Assembly (NCBI RefSeq): GCF_051124815.1
Contig: NZ_CP118492.1
Coordinates: forward strand, 124,001-188,000
DNA: 64,000 nt
Reading direction: 5' to 3'
Source: Azospirillum sp051124815
Lineage (GTDB): Bacteria > Pseudomonadota > Alphaproteobacteria > Azospirillales > Azospirillaceae
Within the stretch, counting starts at the first letter, position 1. Every line of letters begins with the position of its first letter. Positions 35,040-41,827 of the stretch are shown here, one piece after another. The position numbers and the translations under genes were made by a program. The notes beneath the pieces are model-generated. The model was not told where the DNA came from, did not search any database, and was given only the letters and a program-made list of their open reading frames with translations.

Positions 35040-35795
35040 ATGAAAATCGTCGTCATCGGTGGAACGGGGCTGATCGGTTCCAAGCTTGTCGCCATCCTGA
35101 GCGCCAGCGGCCATGAGGTCGTGGCCGCCTCGCCCAGCAAGGGCGTGAACACCATCTCCGGCGAGGGATTGGCCGGGGCGCTGGCCGGAGCCGAGGTGGT
35201 CGTGGACGTGTCCAATGCCCCGTCCTTCGACGAAACCGTCGTAACCGATTTCTTCCGGACCTCCGGCCGTAATCTGGCCGCGGCTGAGGCGAAGGCCGGC
35301 GTCCGCCACCATGTCGCCCTGTCGATTGTCGGCACCGACAGCGTCGCCGACCTCGGCTATTTCCGTGCCAAGGTGGAACAGGAACGGCTGATCGCGCAGT
35401 CCGGCATTCCCTACACCATCGTCCGCGCCACCCAATTTCTGGAATTCCTCGCCGGCATCGCCGACGGCCATGCCGATGGCGACACGGTGCGGCTGGCGCC
35501 GGTGCAGTTCCAGCCGATTGCCGCGGACGATGTGGCCGCCATCCTGGCCGAGACCGCCCTGGCGCAGCCGCTCAACGGACGCATCGACATCGCCGGTCCG
35601 GACCGCGGTCTCTTCGCCGACATCATCGGCCGTTATCTCAAGGCAGTGGGCGACCGCCGCAGCGCCGTCGGCGATCCGGCAGCCCGCTATTTCGGCGGCA
35701 GCGTCACCGAATTTTCCCTGGTGCCCACCGGCCCGGCCCGCCTCGGCCGGATCGGTCTGACCGGCTGGCTCGAACGGTCCAAGGCCGGCGCCTGA
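35040..35795 (+). CDS. NmrA/SDR-type NAD(P)-binding protein
   Basis: The 251-aa protein starts at MKIVVIGGTGLIGSKL, after AGGAGAGGAACTC; the longer upstream frame would read through the operators. It has the dinucleotide motif GGTGLIG, then VVVDVSNAPSFDE, HHVALSIVGTD and GIPYTIVRATQFLEF, as in NmrA-like atypical short-chain dehydrogenases. These proteins often sense redox state or reduce quinones; the substrate is unknown. It heads a plus-strand cluster with a secreted cupin and an Rrf2 regulator, all under similar operators. Confidence 0.85.
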   Translation: MKIVVIGGTGLIGSKLVAILSASGHEVVAASPSKGVNTISGEGLAGALAGAEVVVDVSNAPSFDETVVTDFFRTSGRNLAAAEAKAGVRHHVALSIVGTDSVADLGYFRAKVEQERLIAQSGIPYTIVRATQFLEFLAGIADGHADGDTVRLAPVQFQPIAADDVAAILAETALAQPLNGRIDIAGPDRGLFADIIGRYLKAVGDRRSAVGDPAARYFGGSVTEFSLVPTGPARLGRIGLTGWLERSKAGA

Positions 35796-35866
35796 ACGAC
35801 TTTCCGCCACAGGGCGTCGCCACCCGGCGACCAATCAAAACCGTCGATTGCCGAAGGAGCAGACCC

Positions 35867-36283
35867 ATGAAGCGCTTTATCGCCCCCCTCTTGTTCGCAA
35901 CGCTGCCGTTCGCCACGGCCCTTGCCGATGCCCCCCAGTCGAAAAATGCCAAGGTGACCTTGGTCTACGAACACGCGCTGCCCGACGTGCCCGGCAAGAG
36001 CGTCAAGGGGGTGCTGGTCGAATATGGTCCGGGCGGATATTCGCCTGCCCATACCCATGCCAAGTCGGCGCTCATCTACGCCACCGTGCTGGAGGGGGCG
36101 ATCCGCAGCAAGGTCAATGACGGCCCGGCCAAAACCTATGGGGCGGGTGAGAACTTCACCGAACTGCCGGGCGACCATCACGGGGTCAGTGCCAACGCCA
36201 GCGACACCAAGCCGGCGAAGCTCCTTGCGGTCTTCGTGGTGGACACCGCCGATACGGAGCTGACCACACCGGACAAGAGGTGA
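35867..36283 (+). CDS. Secreted cupin-domain protein
   Basis: The 138-aa protein has an N-terminal signal peptide (MKRFIAPLLFATLPFATALA-DA) and a single cupin barrel. Motif 1 is visible as GGYSPAHTHAKSALIYATVLEG, with two His and a Glu for metal, and motif 2 as ELPGDHHGVSANAS. Small periplasmic cupins of this type are often placed with redox or quinone stress genes. AAGGAGCAG precedes the ATG. It lies 71 bp after the NmrA-like gene and probably shares its transcript. Confidence 0.85.
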   Translation: MKRFIAPLLFATLPFATALADAPQSKNAKVTLVYEHALPDVPGKSVKGVLVEYGPGGYSPAHTHAKSALIYATVLEGAIRSKVNDGPAKTYGAGENFTELPGDHHGVSANASDTKPAKLLAVFVVDTADTELTTPDKR

Positions 36284-36320
36284 CGGGGAAGTTGCGGAAC
36301 AGGGACGGCTTGCGCTTTGA

Positions 36321-36345
36321 AACGCGGATTATTAATGTCCCTGTT
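36321..36345 (+). promoter_or_regulatory. Diverged operator before the Rrf2 gene
   Basis: AACGCGGAT-N7-GTCCCTGTT matches 13 of 18 arm positions of the operator pair at 34864-34930, with the same spacing, and overlaps a TATTAAT -10-like box. A second arm GAACAGGGAC (36297-36306) is an exact inverted copy of GTCCCTGTTC. Autoregulation by the following Rrf2 protein is the likely meaning. Confidence 0.5.
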
Positions 36346-36369
36346 CCTCATTTTCTATCGGAACCGGCC

Positions 36370-36900
36370 ATGGCACATCTCACCGTCAGCGTCGAGTATG
36401 GCATTCACTGCCTTCTCTGGCTGGTCTCATCGGGCAACCAGCCACTGAGCAGCCGTGATCTGGCCGAGTTGCAGGGCATCTCGCCGTCCTTTCTGGCCAA
36501 GATTTTCCCGAAGCTCGAAAAGGCCGGACTCGTGATGGCCAGCGAAGGCGTGCGCGGCGGCTATCGGCTCGCCAAAGCACCGGAGGACATCACCTTTCTG
36601 GACATCGTCGATGCGATTGAAGGCGACAAACCGCTTTTCGATTGCCAGGAAATCCGCGGTCGCTGCGCGGTGTTCGGCCAGCGACCGCCCTCCTGGGCGA
36701 CATCCGGCGTCTGTGCGGTCCATGCGGTGATGATGCGTGCGGAAAAGGCGATGCGGGCAGTACTGGCCCAAGAGACGCTTGCCAACGTTGCAAACACATT
36801 CGGCCGGAAGGCCCCGGCGGAATTCTCCGACGAAATAGCCCATTGGATCCAGGACCGGCTCAGCGCCCGGACCACGACACGCCCATCGCGATCCAGCTGA
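36370..36900 (+). CDS. Rrf2-family transcriptional regulator
   Basis: The 176-aa protein starts at MAHLTVSVEYGIHCLLWL; the upstream in-frame ATG would place the operator inside the gene. The winged helix reads LSSRDLAELQGISPSFLAKIFPKLEKAGLV with the wing GVRGGYRLAKA. Cys92, Cys99 and Cys115 are spaced differently from NsrR or IscR, so a thiol switch or another cluster type is possible. Given shared operators it probably represses the NmrA-like and cupin genes and itself. Confidence 0.85.
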   Translation: MAHLTVSVEYGIHCLLWLVSSGNQPLSSRDLAELQGISPSFLAKIFPKLEKAGLVMASEGVRGGYRLAKAPEDITFLDIVDAIEGDKPLFDCQEIRGRCAVFGQRPPSWATSGVCAVHAVMMRAEKAMRAVLAQETLANVANTFGRKAPAEFSDEIAHWIQDRLSARTTTRPSRSS

Positions 36901-37290
36901 AACGCCCCTCGATCCGGAAACGGAGGGCCGCGCATCGGGCATCGAGCCTGAAGCCGGAACAGCGAACAGCTCGACCCTCATAAACATGCATCTTCAATGA
37001 ATTTTTTACCTGCTATCGACCCTCGCGTAGCGGCACGCTCCGCCTGACCTCCGTTTCTGCGCCTGATATCCACTCAATAGGACGACAGGCACCCAGAGTT
37101 CTTTTCGAACAGGGTGCGACAATCTGTCCGCTCTTAAAGATGCATTTCCTCAGCATATTATAGCCATGACATCGCGCGATTGGCGCCGCCGGCGACACGC
37201 CCGATCCACTTGACACCCACTCACGCTGAAGACGCCGTCGGCCATCGTCGACCGGGCACGCCAGCGCACCAGAGCCAAGGAGCTCACATC
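36901..37290. other. Intergenic region upstream of the alternative oxidase
   Basis: 390 bp without a gene. It contains the NsrR-type site at 37137-37159, an isolated half-site GCATCTT at 36988-36994, and a 131-bp stretch from the site to the aox start that could be a long 5' leader. Nothing else stands out. Confidence 0.6.
37137..37159 (+). promoter_or_regulatory. NsrR-type operator in the aox promoter
   Basis: AAGATGC-N9-GCATATT matches 13 of 14 key positions of the established NsrR consensus AAGATGC-N9-GCATCTT. TATTAT/ATTATA at its 3' end is a good -10 and TTAAAG at 37134 a possible -35, so a bound repressor would block the polymerase. nsrR itself is encoded 6.5 kb away in this window. Confidence 0.75.
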
Positions 37291-37953
37291 ATGAAGACTC
37301 TCATCCTCACCACACATCACACGCCACGCGACATCAGCGACCGCATCGCGCTGGGCTTCACCAAGGCGCTGCGCCTGCTGGCCGACACCTTCTTCGCCAA
37401 GCGCTACGGGCACCGTGCCATCGTGCTGGAAACAGTGGCGGCGGTTCCGGGCATGGTCGGAGCCACATTGCAGCACCTGCGCTGCCTGCGCCGCATGCAG
37501 CATGACCAGGGTTGGATTCACACCCTGCTCGACGAGGCCGAGAACGAACGCATGCACCTGATGACCTTCATCGAGGTGGCGAAGCCGAACTGGCTGGAAC
37601 GGGTCCTGATCCTGCTAACACAGGGCGCCTTCTACAACGCCTTCTTCCTGCTGTACCTGATCTCGCCGAAGACGGCCCACCGCGTGGTCGGCTATTTCGA
37701 AGAGGAAGCCGTCATCAGCTACACCGGCTATCTCACCGAAATCGACGCCGGTCGGCATGCCAACCCGCCGGCCCCGCGTCTTGCCATTGATTACTGGCAG
37801 CTTCCGGAAACCGCGACCCTGCGTGACGTTGTGCTCGCCGTCCGCAACGACGAAGCGAACCACCGCGACGTGAACCATGGCTTCGCCGATACGCTGGCGG
37901 GCCAGCCTTCCGCCGATGCAGGACACGGTGAGGAGCCGCGCAAAGCCGCGTGA
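37291..37953 (+). CDS. aox: Alternative oxidase (diiron quinol oxidase)
   Basis: The 220-aa protein oxidises quinol and reduces oxygen to water at the membrane without pumping protons, and resists NO and cyanide. Diiron ligands are visible: Glu in VLETVAAVPGM, E-x-x-H in ENERMHLMTF, Glu in FEEEAVISYTGYL, and Glu/His in NDEANHRDVNH. Hydrophobic helices VLILLTQGAFYNAFFLLYL mount it on the membrane. AAGGAG precedes the ATG. The NsrR-type site in its promoter agrees with NO induction, known for bacterial aox in Vibrio. The SDR gene follows after 101 bp. Confidence 0.92.
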   Translation: MKTLILTTHHTPRDISDRIALGFTKALRLLADTFFAKRYGHRAIVLETVAAVPGMVGATLQHLRCLRRMQHDQGWIHTLLDEAENERMHLMTFIEVAKPNWLERVLILLTQGAFYNAFFLLYLISPKTAHRVVGYFEEEAVISYTGYLTEIDAGRHANPPAPRLAIDYWQLPETATLRDVVLAVRNDEANHRDVNHGFADTLAGQPSADAGHGEEPRKAA

Positions 37954-38054
37954 CCGGAACCTTGGCCCCTCCCCTGCCTCGGAAGGCCGACAGTCCAGCC
38001 CATCCCAATTTGCCAAAACACCTTCACCGCCTGAAAGCCAAGAGAGGAAAAGAG

Positions 38055-38807
38055 ATGACACACCGTCTGGACAACCGCGTCGCCGTCGTCACCGGCGCCA
38101 GTTCCGGCATCGGCCAGTCCATCGCCGAGCGCTTCCTTGATGAAGGCGCCAAGGTCGCCGTGTTTGCCCGCAACGCGGAAGCCCTGCAGGAGATCGTTGC
38201 CAAGGCTCCCGACCGGGTGCTGGCCGTCGTCGGCGACGTGACTGTACGCGCCGACTTGGAGCGTCTGGTGCGGGAAACGACTGGACGTTTCGGCGGTGTG
38301 GACATTGTCGTTCCGAATGCCGGCGTCGCCAAGGTGGTGCCGTTCGCCGATAGCGACGAGGATGCCATCCAGGATCAGTTCTCGATCAATGTCGTCGGCG
38401 CGCTCCAGACAGTGCGGCTGTTCCTGCCGTCGTTCCGCCGGAACGGGTCCATCGTCTTCATCACCACCTTCCTGGTCCAGGTCGGCTTTCCGGGCCTCGC
38501 CGTCTACAGCGCCAGCAAGGCAGCCATCAGTTCGGCAACGAAGACGCTGGCCGCCGAACTCGCACCGCAGGGCATCCGGGTGAACGCCGTGGCCCCTGGC
38601 CCGATCGCCACCGCGATCTGGAGCAAGGTCGGCCTGCCCGAGGACGTGCTCGGTCAGGTTGCGGCCAACGTTACCGCCCGCCTGTTCCCGGGCGCCTTCG
38701 GCGCTCCGCAGAGCATCGCCGACGCGGCGCTGTTTCTTGCTTCGGACGAGGCGAAGAACATCTACGGTCAGGAAATGGTCGTCGATGGCGGTTACACCAT
38801 CGGGTGA
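38055..38807 (+). CDS. Short-chain dehydrogenase/reductase
   Basis: The 250-aa classical SDR has the cofactor motif TGASSGIG near residue 15, NAG in VPNAGVAK, and the catalytic YSASK near 155; the Ser-region reads FITTFLVQVG. The start at MTHRLDNRVAVVTG follows GAGAGGAAAAGAG. Substrate unknown. It lies downstream of aox on the same strand and may share its induction. Confidence 0.88.
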   Translation: MTHRLDNRVAVVTGASSGIGQSIAERFLDEGAKVAVFARNAEALQEIVAKAPDRVLAVVGDVTVRADLERLVRETTGRFGGVDIVVPNAGVAKVVPFADSDEDAIQDQFSINVVGALQTVRLFLPSFRRNGSIVFITTFLVQVGFPGLAVYSASKAAISSATKTLAAELAPQGIRVNAVAPGPIATAIWSKVGLPEDVLGQVAANVTARLFPGAFGAPQSIADAALFLASDEAKNIYGQEMVVDGGYTIG

Positions 38808-38835
38808 GGAAGGGCAGTCCGCCTCGGAGCGGGCG

Positions 38836-38880
38836 GTGGCAAACATCGGCTATGCCAGAGTATCGACTGCCGGTAAGGAT
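38836..38880 (+). pseudogene. N-terminal fragment of a serine recombinase
   Basis: VANIGYARVSTAGKD is the start of a resolvase/invertase: the catalytic Ser lies in the ARVST motif. Similarity stops at once after it and no catalytic Arg region follows. It looks like a remnant of a mobile element. Confidence 0.6.
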
Positions 38881-39018
38881 CCGGCCCCACCCGTGCCGTT
38901 GATTCCACCCGTCAACACGCCTTCGGGCACCCGTTCCAAAACGCTGATGAATGATCCGGGACAGGCCTCCGGCCTTCTCGCCGACCTGGAGGCGATGCGC
39001 TACGCCTGAGCGGACGGC

Positions 39019-39795
39019 TCAGCCGGCACCCTTGAGATAGGCGCGCGGCGACGATCCCAGCACCCGCTTGAACATCGCCGTGAAGGCGGCGGGGTTGTCA
39101 TAGCCGAGGTCGAGTGCGACCGTGGTGACGGTCTCCCCCGCCACAAGCCGCGGCAGGGCGGCGGCAAGGCAGGCCTGTTGGCGCCATTCCAGGAAACTCA
39201 ACCCGGTTTCCCGCCGGAACAGTCGGGTGAAGGCACGCCGGCTGACCGCCAGTTCGTCGCACCATTGCTCAATCGTCTCATGCACCGCCGGCTGCCGAAG
39301 AAAGCGCCGGCAGCGCTCGGCAAGGGCCGGATTCGTCGGGAAAGGAACGGTCAGCGGCTGGGCCGGCAGATGCTGCATCTCGTATCGGATCAGCGCCATC
39401 ACCGCGCCGTCGTGACTGTCCGGATCGTAATCCGCCGGAACATCCACCGCGCGGGAAATCAGGCTGCGGATGAAGGGAGAAAGTCCGACCACCTGACAGC
39501 GGTCGGGCATGCCGCCGGTCAGGTCCGGATCGAGGTAGAGGCTTTGGGTGGTCACCGCCCCGATCATGCGGACCTCGTGCATGACGCCGGGCGGGATCCA
39601 CAGGCCGAAGTCCGGCGGCACCACCCACCGCCCTTGCGGCGTCGACATGATCAGCACCCCGGTGATGCCGGAGATCAGCTGTCCGCGCCGGTGCCGATGG
39701 AGCGGCAGCGTGCCGCCATCCGGATAATCATGGGTGGTGGCAAGCAACGGCCGCTGGACGGCATCGATCTCGTCGACGCGGACATTTCTGACCAT
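39019..39795 (-). CDS. AraC-family regulator with N-terminal cupin
   Basis: The 258-aa protein starts at MVRNVRVDEIDAV; the longer frame lacks sense. It has an N-terminal cupin-like sensor (PLHRHRRGQLISGITGVL, IPPGVMHEV) and two C-terminal helix-turn-helix motifs (WCDELAVSRRAFTRLFRRETGLSFLEWRQQA and TVALDLGYDNPAAFTAMFKRVLGSSPRAYL). It is transcribed divergently from the MFS exporter gene, whose expression it probably controls. Confidence 0.88.
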   Translation of the reverse strand: MVRNVRVDEIDAVQRPLLATTHDYPDGGTLPLHRHRRGQLISGITGVLIMSTPQGRWVVPPDFGLWIPPGVMHEVRMIGAVTTQSLYLDPDLTGGMPDRCQVVGLSPFIRSLISRAVDVPADYDPDSHDGAVMALIRYEMQHLPAQPLTVPFPTNPALAERCRRFLRQPAVHETIEQWCDELAVSRRAFTRLFRRETGLSFLEWRQQACLAAALPRLVAGETVTTVALDLGYDNPAAFTAMFKRVLGSSPRAYLKGAG

Positions 39796-39961
39796 GGCCC
39801 GATCTCGTAGGAAACTGGCCTGACCGCGGTGGCGGGCCTTCTCCGCCGACCGTAGGCTTACGGTGCATTCAACGCAACATGCCGGGCGATCCCGTCCCAC
39901 CCCACCTTCGGGGGATGGTCCGGACCCAACGCCCAAGGCGGAGAGAAGAGGGCATGCCCCC

Positions 39962-41155
39962 GTGACCGACACCACCATGAGCCGGCCCGGCGCCGGCTCG
40001 ACGGCCTTTTCCATTCTGGCCGCGATCAGCGCCTGCCATCTGCTCAACGACATGATCCAGTCGCTGCTGCCGGCGGTCTATCCGATCCTGAAGGACGAGT
40101 TCGGCCTCAGCTTCGCCCAGCTCGGCCTGCTGACCTTCGTCTATCAGGTCACGGCGTCGCTTCTGCAGCCGTTGGTCGGCCTGTTCACCGACCGCAAGCC
40201 GATGCCCTATTCGCTGGTCTTCGGCATGGGTTCCACCCTGCTCGGGCTTCTCACCCTGGCCTGGGCGCCCGGCTTTCCGGCACTGCTCGCCGGCGGGATG
40301 CTGCTGGGCTTCGGCTCGTCCGTCTTCCATCCGGAAGCGTCGCGCATCGCGCGGCAGGCCTCCGGCGGTGCCCATGGGCTGGCTCAATCTCTGTTCCAAG
40401 TCGGCGGCAATCTCGGCTCCTCGCTCGGCCCGCTGCTGGCGGCCTTCGTCATCCTGCCCCATGGTCAGGGCAGCCTCAGCTGGTTCGCCATCGCCGCCCT
40501 TGCGGGCATGGTGGTCATGGTGCGCCTGGGTAGCTGGCAGCGGCTGAACGCCAAACCCCGCACGAGCGGCAGACAGCCCGCGCATCGGTCCGAACTGCCG
40601 GCCGGACAGGTCGCCAGGGCGGTCGGCATCCTGATCGCGCTGATCATTTCGAAATACGTCTATCTGGCCAGCATCACCAGCTACTACATATTCTATCTGA
40701 TCGACCGCTTCGGGCTGTCCACCGGCGACGCCCAGCTGTGCCTGTTCGTCTTCCTGGCGGCAGTCGCGGCGGGAACTGTGATCGGCGGTCCGGTCGGCGA
40801 CCGCATCGGCCGCAAGACGGTGATCTGGGTCTCCATCCTCGGCATCCTGCCCTTCACCCTCGCCCTGCCCTATGTCGGCCTGACGGCGACGATTGTTCTC
40901 AGCGCCGTGATCGGGCTGGCCCTGGCATCGGCCTTCCCCGCCATCGTGGTCTATGCGCAGGAACTGCTGCCCGGCCGGGTCGGTCTGGTGTCGGGGCTGT
41001 TCTTCGGGTTGGCCTTCGGCGTCGCCGGCATCGGTGCGGCGGGGCTCGGCGTCGTCGCGGACTGGCGCGGCATCGGCTTCGTCTATACCGCCTGCTCGTT
41101 CCTTCCGCTCCTGGGGCTGTTGACCGTCTTCCTGCCGAATGTGGAGCGGCGATAG
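39962..41155 (+). CDS. MFS exporter of the fosmidomycin-resistance (Fsr) type
   Basis: About 397 aa from the GTG at 39962; an ATG at 39977 is equally possible. It has twelve hydrophobic segments. The opening SACHLLNDMIQSLLPAVYPILKDEFGLSFAQLGLLTFVYQ and the central GFGSSVFHPEASRIAR and GGNLGSSLGPLLAA are typical of the Fsr group of the major facilitator superfamily. Family members export fosmidomycin and other small molecules; the natural substrate here is unknown. A clear bidirectional terminator follows. Confidence 0.88.
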   Translation: MTDTTMSRPGAGSTAFSILAAISACHLLNDMIQSLLPAVYPILKDEFGLSFAQLGLLTFVYQVTASLLQPLVGLFTDRKPMPYSLVFGMGSTLLGLLTLAWAPGFPALLAGGMLLGFGSSVFHPEASRIARQASGGAHGLAQSLFQVGGNLGSSLGPLLAAFVILPHGQGSLSWFAIAALAGMVVMVRLGSWQRLNAKPRTSGRQPAHRSELPAGQVARAVGILIALIISKYVYLASITSYYIFYLIDRFGLSTGDAQLCLFVFLAAVAAGTVIGGPVGDRIGRKTVIWVSILGILPFTLALPYVGLTATIVLSAVIGLALASAFPAIVVYAQELLPGRVGLVSGLFFGLAFGVAGIGAAGLGVVADWRGIGFVYTACSFLPLLGLLTVFLPNVERR

Positions 41156-41193
41156 CCGCCGGCGACGGTGAAGGGATCAAGCGGCCCTACGGC

Positions 41194-41229
41194 AAAAAGC
41201 CCGCGCTCCTGGTCGGAGGCGGGCTTTTT
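41194..41229. terminator. Bidirectional terminator between convergent genes
   Basis: AAAAAGCCCGC (41194-41204) and GCGGGCTTTTT (41219-41229) form an 11-bp stem flanked by A and T runs, serving the MFS gene on the plus strand and the Fae-like gene on the minus strand. Confidence 0.9.
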
Positions 41230-41256
41230 CCTGGCTTGCTGCAGCGAACCGGCAGG

Positions 41257-41790
41257 TTACTCCGCCGGATCCAGCATGAAATGCCGAACCTTGTGCCGGT
41301 TTTCGATCAGTTCGTCGATGGTCGGTTCATTGCGCATCGCCCGGCCGATGGCGATCTTGGTCGCCTCGTAATTGGTGCGGTAGAGATCGGCGCGATCGAG
41401 GTTCGGATCGGTGGGGCAGCGGGGATCGATCCAGACCATCACCAGGATGCACAGGTCGTTGATCCCGTCGCGCGGCAGTACGCCTTCGATGACGCAGTCC
41501 AGAACGGCGTCTGCGGTGGCCGCTTGGACGACGCCGCCGAACAGGTCGACATAGGCGCTGGACTTCATCGTCACCTTGGACACCATCATGGTGGCCGGAC
41601 GGACCATCTGGTTGCAATCCCGCACCGCGAACATGCGGGTGTGACCGGCAGTCTGCCCCATCATGGTGGCGAACGCGTGGCCGGCCGGGCCATCGACCGT
41701 GCCGATCACGATCTCCGGCATGGCGTCGGTGAACTGGCCTTCCTTGGCGAAGACGGTGGCTTCGCCGACACGGAACAGCGGATTGGTCAT
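41257..41790 (-). CDS. Formaldehyde-activating-enzyme paralogue lacking the catalytic His
   Basis: The 177-aa protein aligns over its whole length with Fae (second copy at 62824-63333): FRVGEATV for VGEALV, EIVIGTVDG for DLIIGPRG, MVRPATMMVSKVTMKSSAYVDLFGG for MVKPSTVMFNKVTIKNAKQAVQMFGP, NYEATKIAIGRA for NHEATKLALKRA. The His of AHIDLIIG, general acid of Fae, is Met here (AMPEIVIG), so condensation of formaldehyde with H4MPT may be lost. It belongs to a known divergent Fae-like group of unclear role. Last gene of the operon with proX and the ATPase-chemoreceptor fusion, 37 bp downstream of the latter. Confidence 0.88.
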   Translation of the reverse strand: MTNPLFRVGEATVFAKEGQFTDAMPEIVIGTVDGPAGHAFATMMGQTAGHTRMFAVRDCNQMVRPATMMVSKVTMKSSAYVDLFGGVVQAATADAVLDCVIEGVLPRDGINDLCILVMVWIDPRCPTDPNLDRADLYRTNYEATKIAIGRAMRNEPTIDELIENRHKVRHFMLDPAE

Positions 41791-41827
41791 GGGATCGATT
41801 TTCTCTCGATAAGGGTGACGTTGCCGG

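Noticed and set aside
36982..36994. A second NsrR-like sequence AACATGCATCTT
   Set aside because: Only one half-site fits; the partner half at the required spacing is absent.
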